Source: Phycisphaeraceae bacterium (lineage in GTDB: Bacteria; Planctomycetota; Phycisphaerae; Phycisphaerales; UBA1924). From it: 64,000 nucleotides of DNA. Positions 1-8,100 of the stretch are shown here, in pieces. The notes under the pieces were generated by a model that did no database searches, was not told the origin of the DNA, and saw only the letters and a list, made by a program, of their open reading frames with translations. A program made the position numbers and the translations under genes. The DNA lies in NCBI GenBank assembly GCA_019636625.1, contig JAHBXE010000002.1, positions 62,001 to 126,000 on the forward strand. The letters are read 5' to 3'. Position 1 is the stretch's first letter. Each line of letters begins with the position of its first letter.

Positions 1-293
1 GCGGAATCGACACCGGCAACCATGCCGGAGCGGCAAGTGTAGCGCCGGGGTGCGGCGCCGCGGCCAAAGGGTTCGACGCGTGAGGGGTGGGGGAGTTCTT
101 TCTGCCTGTACCGCAACAGGTTATACGCATCCGGAACCCTGTTTTTCGGGTCGAGCAGCGCACGGACAACCGGACCGGCTCTCACTCGGAACGGAGGGGT
201 GGGGATGGGGGAGGGTGAGGGGGCCCCTCGGGACACGAGGGGAGTGATGAGAGGCCCCGCTCGCCCGCGAGGGTGGGCGGGGCAGTTGCAGGA
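1..293. other. non-coding stretch, no supported gene
   Basis: No convincing gene is seen. In frame 1 of the plus strand the first 42 bases read 13 codons and then TAG, so they could be the tail of a gene lying upstream of the window, but this is too short to judge. The rest is G-rich and carries two hairpins (224-242 and 254-283) beyond the 3' end of the minus-strand gene at 294. Confidence 0.5.
254..283 (-). terminator. candidate terminator after the sigma-factor operon
   Basis: The stretch folds into a 13-bp stem (two G-U pairs in RNA) around a 4-base loop, 11 bases past the stop of the minus-strand gene at 294. No clear U-run follows, so termination is inferred from position and stem strength only. 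Confidence 0.35.
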
Positions 294-773
294 TCACTTG
301 TCCTTCGAGAGCGTCAGCGCTGCCTTCCCGATCAGGTCGGACCAGGGCTCGGGTGTGGATGCGGCCAGGTCGGCCAAGGCTTCGGAGAGCAACTCCGGGC
401 TCTGGCCGGTGATGGCTTTCTTGTGGTGGACCAGGGCGGCGGCGATACAGGCGTAGTACGCCGCCATGGAAGCGAGCCGCTGCGGCACCGGGTTGCCCGC
501 CGCCATGCGTGACTTGTGGAGTTCCTTGGCGCTGGTGATGAACGCCAGGTCGGCCCTGCCCTTGACCAGCCGCGTCGCGGCATCGGCGGCGGAGCCCTCG
601 CCCAGCTCGCTCATGCAGCCTTCCCACCACTGCCAGCCGTCGGGCGTGCGGAGGCGATCGATGACGTCGTCGACACCGCGACGCGGGCCGACCATGCCCA
701 GGCGGAGCATGCGGGTCGCGAGGTCGGGGGAGAGATCGGCGTTGGTGGTCGCGGGCTTGGGCTTCTCGCTCAC
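294..773 (-). CDS. hypothetical protein coupled to the sigma factor
   Basis: A protein of 159 residues that I do not recognise. It is soluble, with no signal peptide or membrane helix, and looks mostly alpha-helical; a tryptophan pair lies near residue 50 (GWQWWEGC). Its GTG start overlaps the stop of the upstream sigma-factor gene in a GTGA junction, so the two are translationally coupled and very probably act together. A regulator or accessory partner of the sigma factor is possible, but it lacks the membrane anchor and zinc motif of classical anti-sigma factors. No Shine-Dalgarno sequence is needed in this arrangement. Confidence 0.7.
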   Translation of the reverse strand: MSEKPKPATTNADLSPDLATRMLRLGMVGPRRGVDDVIDRLRTPDGWQWWEGCMSELGEGSAADAATRLVKGRADLAFITSAKELHKSRMAAGNPVPQRLASMAAYYACIAAALVHHKKAITGQSPELLSEALADLAASTPEPWSDLIGKAALTLSKDK

Positions 774-1447
774 GAGCGGCCTCCTTCCACGAAACTGAGG
801 ATTGTCTGATCGATCTCGCCGTGGGGTCCGTCGATGCTGAGCATGCGGCGGAGCTCGGCCTGGAAGCGGTGGCGGACGGTGCGGGCCATGACCATCGCCC
901 GGGCGGCATCAACGCCGAGGTCCTTGCCGATGTCGGCGTAGGCCCGGTCGAGGGAGAAGTGCTCGAAGAAGGAGGTCCAGTGCGGTCCCAGGCCGTTGAG
1001 ATCGCAGTCGCGCTGCACGTTGCGCAGGGCGGCACGGACCATGGAGACGACAAAGGCCCGGTCAACCTCGGCCGCGGGGTCGGCGCCGGGCGCTTCAGGT
1101 TCGGACGTGTCGGCCTCGCCGCCCGGATGGCCCCGCTGATTCTGGCGGCGGAGTTCCTTGAGGTAGAAGTTGAGCGCGTTCATCAGCCAGCGGCGGAGGG
1201 GGAGTCCGCTGGCCTGCCACTGGGCGAAAAACTCCGGCCGTGCGAGGCGGTCGGCAAAGAATCCCTGAATCACCTCGTCGGGCTCGCCCAGCGCGCGATC
1301 CCGGGTCCCGAGGAAGTACACGCGGAGCGGGAAGGCGTACACCTCCATGACGTGGCGGTCGACCTCGCGCCGACCACCGCCGCTGCCGTCGAGGAGCCGG
1401 TCGCGGATCCAGGTCGAGAGGGTCTGTGGAAACACGTCAGAGGGCAT
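770..1447 (-). CDS. ECF-like RNA polymerase sigma factor
   Basis: A protein of 225 residues resembling planctomycete ECF-type sigma factors. The N-terminal half carries a region-2-like helical block (after EVYAFPLRVYF, with DEVIQGFFADRL), followed by a linker rich in E, P and A and then a region-4-like helix-turn-helix (AYADIGKDLGVDAARA) near residues 165-185. I start at the ATG at 1447 because the upstream codons show no family-like sequence and overlap the likely promoter; a TAAGCT hexamer lies 23 nt before this ATG. It is the first gene of a two-gene operon with the coupled small protein. ECF family membership is inferred from the layout and helix-turn-helix; the match is not strong. Confidence 0.65.
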   Translation of the reverse strand: MPSDVFPQTLSTWIRDRLLDGSGGGRREVDRHVMEVYAFPLRVYFLGTRDRALGEPDEVIQGFFADRLARPEFFAQWQASGLPLRRWLMNALNFYLKELRRQNQRGHPGGEADTSEPEAPGADPAAEVDRAFVVSMVRAALRNVQRDCDLNGLGPHWTSFFEHFSLDRAYADIGKDLGVDAARAMVMARTVRHRFQAELRRMLSIDGPHGEIDQTILSFVEGGRS

Positions 1448-1623
1448 GTGGCTTGGTCTCGTGGGGTTCCAGCTTACCGCACTCCCCGCGGCATCCCCAC
1501 GTGATCCATCCGGGAAAACAGAGAGTTTGACTCCCCCGGCCGATTGGAGGAACGGCAAGGCTCGCGATCCGGGGCCCGCGGGATGTCGCTTCTCGGGGCC
1601 CGTCAAGTGGACGACAGGGGGAT

Positions 1624-1651
1624 TTGACCGTTCCCGCCCCGCGCGTATCAT
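1624..1651 (+). promoter_or_regulatory. housekeeping-type promoter of the tRNA-Thr/tuf cluster
   Basis: TTGACC at 1624-1629 and TATCAT at 1646-1651 are separated by 16 bases, close to the sigma-70 consensus. Transcription would start near 1658, about 44 bases before tRNA-Thr. This is one of the few classical two-box promoters seen in the window. Confidence 0.6.
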
Positions 1652-1701
1652 CCTCGCTCGCCCGGTAGGCTATCAAAGGCCATACCCGGCGGGCGGATGG
1701 C

Positions 1702-1773
<72 letters not shown>

Positions 1774-1832
1774 CTTTCGGCCCGCCGACCGGCGGGGGTG
1801 TTTGACTGGTGGGTTTGTACAGGTGATCGGTC

Positions 1833-1902
1833 TAGACTTGCTCCCTGATTTGGGAGCACAAGCGGGACCCGAACGGGTCCACAGAAGATTGGGAGCGAAG
1901 CG
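1833..1902 (+). promoter_or_regulatory. tuf leader with candidate -10 box and two hairpins
   Basis: A TAGACT hexamer (1833-1838) could be a second, tuf-specific -10 box; no good -35 box accompanies it. Two small perfect hairpins follow, GCTCCC/GGGAGC at 1840-1857 and GGACCC/GGGTCC at 1865-1880. A GGGAG Shine-Dalgarno lies 7 bases before the tuf ATG. Whether the hairpins regulate or mark processing after tRNA-Thr cannot be told. Confidence 0.35.
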
Positions 1903-3105
1903 ATGGCCAAGGGTGTATTCGAGAGAACCAAGCCGCACGTGAACGTTGGAACCATCGGTCACATCGACCACGGCAAGTCCACGCTTACGGCCGCGCTGTC
2001 GGCACGCTCCGCGGCGAAGTTCGGCGGCATCATCAAGAGCTACGCGGAAATCACCAAGGGTGGTACGGTCCGCGACGCCAACAAGACGGTGACGATCGCC
2101 TCGTCCCACACGGAGTACGAGACGAAGAACCGCCACTACGCCCACGTGGACTGCCCCGGCCACGCCGACTTCGTGAAGAACATGATCACCGGCGCCGCCC
2201 AGATGGACGGCGCCATCCTGGTGGTGTCCGCGGCCGACGGCCCGATGCCGCAGACCCGCGAGCACGTGCTCCTGGCCCGCCAGGTCGGTGTGCCGCACAT
2301 CGTGGTGTTCCTGAACAAGATCGACCTCGTGGACGATCCGGAACTGCTCGACCTGGTCGAGCTGGAAGTCCGCGAGCTGCTCAAGAAGTACGGCTTCCCC
2401 GGCGACAAGACGCCCGTGATCCGCGGGCAGTCGAAGCTCGCCCTTGAGAACCCGAAGGACGACGCGGCCTGCAAGCCCATCGACGATCTCTTCGACGCGA
2501 TCGACAGCTTCATCCCCGAGCCGCCCCGCGAGCACGACAAGCCCTTCCTCATGAGCGTCGAAGACGTGTTCTCGATCAAGGGCCGTGGTACGGTCGCGAC
2601 GGGCCGTATCGAGCGCGGCGTGTGCAAGATCAACGACCCGGTTGAAATCGTCGGTATCCGCAAGGAGCCCACCAAGACGGTCATCACCGGCATCGAAATG
2701 TTCCAGAAGACGCTCGATGAAGGGCGCGCGGGCGAGAACGTCGGCGTGCTCCTGCGTGGTGTCGAAAAGGACGGCATCGAGCGTGGCCAGGTCATCTGCA
2801 AGCCGGGCTCGATCAAGCCCCACACGAAGTTCAAGGGCGAGGTCTACGTGCTCACCAAGGAAGAGGGTGGCCGTCACACGCCGTTCTTCTCCAACTACCG
2901 CCCGCAGTTCTACTTCCGCACCACGGACGTGACGGGCACGGTCAAGCTCCTCGGCGGGGCCGAGATGTGCATGCCCGGCGACAACATCGAAATGGAAGTC
3001 GACCTGGGCGACAAGCCTGTCGCGATGGAGAAGGGCCTCCGCTTCGCCGTCCGCGAAGGTGGCCGGACCATCGGGTCGGGCGTCGTCACGGAGATCATCG
3101 CCTGA
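1903..3105 (+). CDS. tuf: elongation factor Tu
   Basis: A 400-residue translation GTPase that delivers aminoacyl-tRNA to the ribosome in the cytoplasm. All G motifs are present: GHIDHGKST (residues 18-26), DCPGH near 82, and NKID near 137. Domains II and III follow with the expected [12 protein letters not shown] and a normal C-terminus ([12 protein letters not shown]). Length is typical of bacterial EF-Tu. The start has a GGGAG Shine-Dalgarno. It lies between tRNA-Thr and rpmG, the order seen in many bacteria, and is followed by two strong hairpins. Confidence 0.98.
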   Translation: MAKGVFERTKPHVNVGTIGHIDHGKSTLTAALSARSAAKFGGIIKSYAEITKGGTVRDANKTVTIASSHTEYETKNRHYAHVDCPGHADFVKNMITGAAQMDGAILVVSAADGPMPQTREHVLLARQVGVPHIVVFLNKIDLVDDPELLDLVELEVRELLKKYGFPGDKTPVIRGQSKLALENPKDDAACKPIDDLFDAIDSFIPEPPREHDKPFLMSVEDVFSIKGRGTVATGRIERGVCKINDPVEIVGIRKEPTKTVITGIEMFQKTLDEGRAGENVGVLLRGVEKDGIERGQVICKPGSIKPHTKFKGEVYVLTKEEGGRHTPFFSNYRPQFYFRTTDVTGTVKLLGGAEMCMPGDNIEMEVDLGDKPVAMEKGLRFAVREGGRTIGSGVVTEIIA

Positions 3106-3115
3106 GTTGGTTTAG

Positions 3116-3136
3116 GCTCACCGCTCCGCGGTGAGC
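3116..3136 (+). terminator. hairpin after tuf
   Basis: A perfect 9-bp stem (GCTCACCGC/GCGGTGAGC) with a 3-base loop starts 10 bases after the tuf stop codon and is followed by TTCT. It is a likely terminator or attenuator of tuf transcription. Confidence 0.5.
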
Positions 3137-3211
3137 TTCTCGGGCGTTCCGAACCCCGGAACGCGACATACGCCGCGGCCTGATTTCGCGGCATACAGGC
3201 CTAGAATGTTC

Positions 3212-3245
3212 GGCCCGTCAGCCTCCCGCTGACGGGCCGCTTTTC
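3212..3245 (+). terminator. strong intrinsic terminator between tuf and rpmG
   Basis: A perfect 11-bp stem (GGCCCGTCAGC and its complement, loop CTCCC) is followed by GCTTTTCT. It has the classic stem-plus-T-run shape. A TAGAAT hexamer at 3202-3207 lies immediately upstream, so readthrough or re-initiation for rpmG-secE-nusG near here is possible. Confidence 0.65.
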
Positions 3246-3301
3246 TGAGGTGGATCGGTGGCTTACCCCGGGCGGCACCGGGGCGAAACGAGGTACGGAA
3301 C

Positions 3302-3484
3302 ATGGCGAAGAAGAAGGCAGCGGCCCGGGAGTACCTGTGGCTGCAATGCACGGAGACCGGGGATCTGAACTACCGCACCGAGGTGAACACCAAGGGCGGG
3401 ATGCCCGAGGGCCTGAAAGAGGGCCTGAAGAAGTACTCGCCGCGCGTGCGGAAGCACACGCTGCACAAGGTGAAGAAGAAGTAA
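3302..3484 (+). CDS. rpmG: 50S ribosomal protein L33, zinc-free form
   Basis: A 60-residue basic protein with the L33 pattern ([10 protein letters not shown]-like segment, then [18 protein letters not shown] at the end). L33 binds the E-site region of the large subunit. Only one cysteine (residue 16) remains, so the two CxxC zinc knuckles of the C+ form are absent; this is the C- type. The position between tuf and tRNA-Trp/secE is conserved in many bacteria. It has a 20-bp perfect hairpin directly downstream. Confidence 0.93.
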   Translation: MAKKKAAAREYLWLQCTETGDLNYRTEVNTKGGMPEGLKEGLKKYSPRVRKHTLHKVKKK

Positions 3485-3494
3485 TGAGTGCCCC

Positions 3495-3541
3495 GTGCCG
3501 GGTGCTGAGAACTGCGTTGTTCAGTTCTCAGCACCCGGCAC
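3495..3541. repeat. 20-bp perfect inverted repeat between rpmG and tRNA-Trp
   Basis: Arms 3495-3514 and 3522-3541 are exact reverse complements, with a 7-base loop (CGTTGTT). No T-run follows on either strand. The arm contains GGGTGCTGAG, the same core as the terminal inverted repeats of the S23 element at 32.6-33.0 kb, so it may be a gene-less relative of that element rather than a simple terminator. Confidence 0.7.
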
Positions 3542-3563
3542 TCAGGCCTCATCACTTGGTCGG

Positions 3564-3636
3564 ACGCCGGTAGCTCAACTGGTAGAGCAGCGGATTCCAA
3601 ATCCGCAGGTTGCGGGTTCAAGTCCCTCCCGGCGTG
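3564..3636 (+). tRNA. tRNA-Trp (CCA)
   Basis: A 73-nt cloverleaf with a fully paired acceptor stem (ACGCCGG/CCGGCGT) and discriminator G. The anticodon loop TTCCAAA gives CCA. The T-stem GCGGG/CCCTC has one C-T mismatch. Its place between rpmG and secE is conserved. Confidence 0.95.
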
Positions 3637-3655
3637 TTTGAAGGGAACAACAGGT

Positions 3656-4354
3656 ATGCGATTCGGCATCTACAAGAAGGGCCAGGGGTACTGGGTCCGC
3701 GTGCTGACCGCCGCGTTCGCGGGGATCATCATCGCGGTCGGGTGCGCGTGGCTTGGTGAGTCGCTGAGCACCGTCGATCTTCCCAAGCCGACGTGGACCA
3801 TGGTGGCCAATCCCGCCTCGGGCCAGTCTTCACCCACGCTCGCGACGGGGACGCAGGTGACGCTCCTGGGGCAGGCGGCCCAGCCCGGCGACAAGCCACC
3901 GGAGCTCGGCACGGCGGAGGTTCAGTCGGTTTCAACCATCCCCATGGGCACGCAGATCGTCGTGAAGAAGTTCACGCTGAAGAAGGGGACGGATGCCAGC
4001 CAGGTGCACGGTCTGGCGCTGGCGACGGGGGGGCCGGAGGTCATGGTTCTTGACGGTTCGCCCCGAGGCAAGGCGGTCATCGAGATCCTGTACGTGCAAG
4101 CCGCGGGCGTGGGGGTGCTGGTGATCGTGGGCCTGATCGCCATCTACTGGTTCGTCGGCGCCAACCCGCGCACGGTGGACTTCCTGATCGCCACCGATGG
4201 GGAGATGAAGAAAGTCAACTGGTCCACGCGCAAGGACATCATCGGCTCGACGAAGGTCGTCATCATCTGGTGCGTTCTGCTGGTGGCGGGGCTGTTCCTG
4301 GTGGACTCGGCCTTTGCCCAGTTCTTCAAGTTGATCGGTGTGCTGCAGAAGTGA
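3656..4354 (+). CDS. secE: preprotein translocase subunit SecE, N-terminally extended
   Basis: A 232-residue inner-membrane protein. The last 65 residues are the conserved SecE domain: the amphipathic segment EMKKVNWSTRKDIIGSTKVV followed by one membrane helix. Unlike the short single-helix SecE of most bacteria, there is a long N-terminal region with a membrane helix near residues 18-36, an extracytoplasmic loop and a second helix near 145-165. SecE clamps SecY in the translocon. The ATG at 3656 is chosen over an upstream TTG at 3638 because AAGGGA precedes it at a good distance. nusG follows closely. Confidence 0.9.
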   Translation: MRFGIYKKGQGYWVRVLTAAFAGIIIAVGCAWLGESLSTVDLPKPTWTMVANPASGQSSPTLATGTQVTLLGQAAQPGDKPPELGTAEVQSVSTIPMGTQIVVKKFTLKKGTDASQVHGLALATGGPEVMVLDGSPRGKAVIEILYVQAAGVGVLVIVGLIAIYWFVGANPRTVDFLIATDGEMKKVNWSTRKDIIGSTKVVIIWCVLLVAGLFLVDSAFAQFFKLIGVLQK

Positions 4355-4385
4355 TCTTCACGGGCGACCGCGAGAGGAATCAGAC

Positions 4386-5054
4386 ATGAGCGAAGAAACA
4401 ACCAACACACCGCCCGTGCAGACCGCGGCCGAGGAACCGAAGAAGGAAGTCAAGGAGAAGGGGGACGTGCTCGGCCCGGATGAGCCCATCCGCCAGGCGG
4501 GGATGAACTGGTTCGTGCTGCGGGTCGCTTCGAACAAGGAGAGCTCGGTCCGCGAGACACTGCTGCGCAAGGTGAAGATCGAGAACATGACGCACCTCGT
4601 CGGTCGCATTCTGGTGCCGACCGAGAAGACCAAGACGATCAAGGCCGGCAAGCAGAAGATCACCGAGACCAAGCTGTACCCCGGCTACGTCTTCGTGGAA
4701 ATGCAGCTCGAACCCGACGGGCGCATCCCGCAGGATGTGTTCTTCCTGATCAAGGAGACGACGGGCGTGGGGGACTTTGTCGGCACGGCCGGACGGCCCA
4801 CGCCGATGAAGGAGCACGAGATTGAGAAGATGCTCAAGGACTCGCGCAAGCCCGAGGACCAGCCCTCGGTCAAGATGGTCTTCGAGAAGGGCGAGAACGT
4901 GCTTATCAAGGAAGGCCCCTTCCAGGGGTACGAGGGCACGGTCGACGAGCTGCTGCCGGAGAAGGGCCTTGTCCGCGTGCTGGTGACCATCTTCGGCCGA
5001 CAGGCCCCGATCGAACTCGAAGAGTGGCAGATCGGCAAGGCCGAGGAAACCTGA
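4386..5054 (+). CDS. nusG: transcription termination/antitermination protein NusG
   Basis: A 222-residue RNA-polymerase-binding factor that links elongation to translation or Rho. After an acidic, lysine-rich N-terminal extension of about 35 residues comes the NGN domain (NWFVLRVASNKESSVRETL), with the conserved YPGYVFVEM near residue 98, and then a C-terminal KOW domain (FEKGENVLIKEGPFQGYEG). The start has AGGAA upstream. It is cotranscribed with secE, and a terminator lies 45 bases downstream. The usual next gene, rplK, is missing. Confidence 0.96.
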   Translation: MSEETTNTPPVQTAAEEPKKEVKEKGDVLGPDEPIRQAGMNWFVLRVASNKESSVRETLLRKVKIENMTHLVGRILVPTEKTKTIKAGKQKITETKLYPGYVFVEMQLEPDGRIPQDVFFLIKETTGVGDFVGTAGRPTPMKEHEIEKMLKDSRKPEDQPSVKMVFEKGENVLIKEGPFQGYEGTVDELLPEKGLVRVLVTIFGRQAPIELEEWQIGKAEET

Positions 5055-5098
5055 CGCCCGATCCACGCCGCCCACGGGGCAGGGAAACCGCCGATTTG

Positions 5099-5123
5099 AC
5101 GCCCCGGGACCCGGGGCGTTTTC
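5099..5123 (+). terminator. intrinsic terminator after nusG
   Basis: A 9-bp perfect stem (ACGCCCCGG/CCGGGGCGT, loop GAC) runs into TTTTC. It closes the tuf-rpmG-secE-nusG cluster. Confidence 0.8.
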
Positions 5124-5192
5124 GTTGGTGGGAGCAACAATGCCCCGAGCGCATCCAACCTTCGGATAGAACGATCACGGGAGGCGGCGGCG

Positions 5193-8100
5193 ATGACGGT
5201 CACGAGCGAAGGCACGGCGGGGTCGGGCCGCCCAGGGCGGCGGGGGCGCAGGCTGCTGCTGTGGGCCATCGGTTTGGTTGCGTGCCTTGTGGCCGCGGCG
5301 GCGCTGCTCGGGCCGTTCATCGGCGGCGCGATCGTACGGTCAAGCCTGCAGGAGGCGGGCAACCAGGCGATCAACGGCAAGGTGGAGGTCGGCGGGGTTT
5401 CGCTGTCTTGGTTCGGTGCGCAGGGCGTCGGGCCGGTGACGGTCGTCGATGCCAAGGGGGAGCGGGTCGCCTCGGTGCGGATCGGCGTGCAGCGCGGCTT
5501 GCTCTCGCTCGCGGCGGCGGCGGTCGGACTGTCACCAATGGACCTGGGCACAGTGTCCCTGACCGGCGAAGCAACGGTGACCCGATTCGCGGACGGACGG
5601 ACGACGCTCGATGATCTCGTGCGGACATCCGCCCCTGCATCGGGCGGAAGCGGCCAACCAGGCGCCGGCGGATCGGCCCGTGCGAAGCTGCCGCTCGGGC
5701 TCGCCGCCACGTTCAATCTCGATCTGACATCATTCCGGCTTCTCGATCAGGCCACCGGTCGCGAAGTGCGCGTCAACGACATCAAGGGAAACGCGGCGTA
5801 CGCGGGCGGCGTGGTTTCCGCCTCGCTCAACGCCGAAGCCGTGAGCCTCGCGGCGGCCGGCGCGGGTGAGACACCCAAGGCGGTGCCCGCGGGCATCCTC
5901 CGTGCCGAGGCGACCGTCCGCGATTTGGTCGACGGCGCCGGCAACCTAACCCCGGACCGGGCCGTCGCCACGATCAACGTGGACCTCACCGATGTGGCGA
6001 TGGACATCGCGGGTGTCCTCAGCGGTGTCGGCGCGAGCTTGGCCCAAGGTGTCGGCGAAACGGCACGGATCACAGCGCACGCCGAGGGTGGCCTCGAGCA
6101 TGGCCGGGCGACCTTCGCGTGGACGAGCCGCGGCGTGCGGGCCGCGGTTGCCGTGCGGAGCGAGAAGGGGATCATTTCCCTGGCTTCTCCGGCGACGCTC
6201 AACGCCTCCGGTGCCGCGGTTTCCGCGGCGACATCGCTCCTGGGCGCGACGGCGACCGATGGGGCGGCGCTCCGCGTGGAGAGCTACCCGGGGGTTGACC
6301 TCACGATCGGGTCACTGCGTGTGCCCTTGCCCTCCGGCCGCGTTGATCTCCGCGGGGTGGCACTCGATGCCGGTTTGAAGACGACAACGGCGGCGCTGGC
6401 TTGGCAGGAAACGCCCGGCGCCCCGCCGCGCTTGGTGTCCATCGGTCCCGTGGAGGCGTCGATCCGCAGCGAGACGCTCGCCGGTGGAATCAGCACCAAG
6501 GTGAACACCGGAATGAGCATCGACAACGCCGCGGCGGCGAGGATCGAGGCCGATGCGACGGTGCGCGAGTTGCTCGAGGCGGGCGGCGCGTGGAGGTCAG
6601 GGGTGCCTCTCGTGGAAGGCCAGGCCCGCGTGATGGATGTGGCGACGGCCGTATGGCAGCCGCTCGTGCAACCGCTCGGCATCGACCTGGTCGCGGGTGT
6701 CGGGCCGCGTGCGAGCTTCGTGTTGACCGCAAAGCCGGGTGCCGAGGGCAAAAGTACGGAGATCACCGCCGAGGTCTCGAGCGATGGCCTTCAAGGGAAC
6801 TTGCAGTCGCGTGTGGATGGAACGGTGGCCTCGATTTCAGGCGAGGCGACGCTGCGTTCGCCGCGAGCCCTCGTGGGGTCGAAGCTGGAATCTGCTGGTC
6901 TTGACGTGTCGCCGGGCGGGCTGGTGACGGTCGCGGCACGGGGCGTGACGCTTGATCTCCAGCGGCCCGTGGAATCCGTGACGGGCGAGATCGAGGCAGC
7001 GGTGGGGGAGTTGTCCCTGCTGCCGCATGGCGTGCGAGCCGACCCCCTGCAGATCAACAGGATTGTGCTGGCGGCGAAGCGACCGGCTGGAGAGCCGCCG
7101 CGGCTTCGTGTGGACGGAACGGGCTCCCACGACGGGCAGGCCGTCGCGTTCCAGGGACGATTCGAGTTCCCGCGGTTGAAGGGCACCGGCCCGTGGGAGA
7201 GTGATGCACTTGTTCCCGAGGGCGCTTTGCGCTTCACCGCCCTGCCGACCACTCTCGCCTCGCTCTGGCTCGGCGAGGAAACCGGGCTGGATCGCCTGAT
7301 CGCAGACTCGATCGGCCAGAGCATGACGGCGGAGCTGACCGCCTCGCCGGCGCCCGATCGCGCATCGCGCGTATCGCTTTCGGCCAAGTCCTCGCTCGTC
7401 GAATCCTCCATTGTCTCCCTCGTCAGCGAGCGTCAGGTGCAGCTTCAGACCGCCAGCCTGAAGGCAACGCTGACGCCGGAAGTCGCCGCCCGATGGATCG
7501 ACCGCTTCGCACCGGGCTCGACGTCTCTTCCATCCCTGGCGGGCCCGGCGGAGACGGTGGTCAGGCTTGCGCCCGTCTCCGTGCCGCTCCGCTCCGGCGC
7601 TCCAGATTGGTCAGGCGCTGGGGTTGCGGAACTCCAGATCGACCTCCGAGGCGATATTCGTCCCCCGGGCATGCAGCCGTCGATGCAGGCCACGGTCCGC
7701 GATACGGCGATGAATGTTCAGTTCCCCTTGGCGTCCCTGGGCGACTCCGCGCCGCGGCAGGCGGCGCTGAAGTTCCAGGGCACCTTGGCCGGTCCGTCAA
7801 AGGAGTCCTTCGCGAGCGTGCTGGGTTCGGCTTCCGTGCCGATGGCCGGCACTCAACCCAGCGGAGCGGCGCAGGGCGAAGTCACCATGGATGTGTCAAA
7901 CGCGGCCGGGGTCGATGCCGTGCTCGGCAAGCCCGGGTTCATGACTGGCGCGGTCGGAGAAAAGGCGAACCTCAAGTTGCAGGTGCGGGCTGAAGTGAAG
8001 GAAGGTCAGGCTCCATGGGCCGGAGCAACAGCCCAGCTCGCCATCGCTTCGCCACGCCTGACCACTTCCCAGCCGTTGAAACTCACGGGCGATGAGCGAC

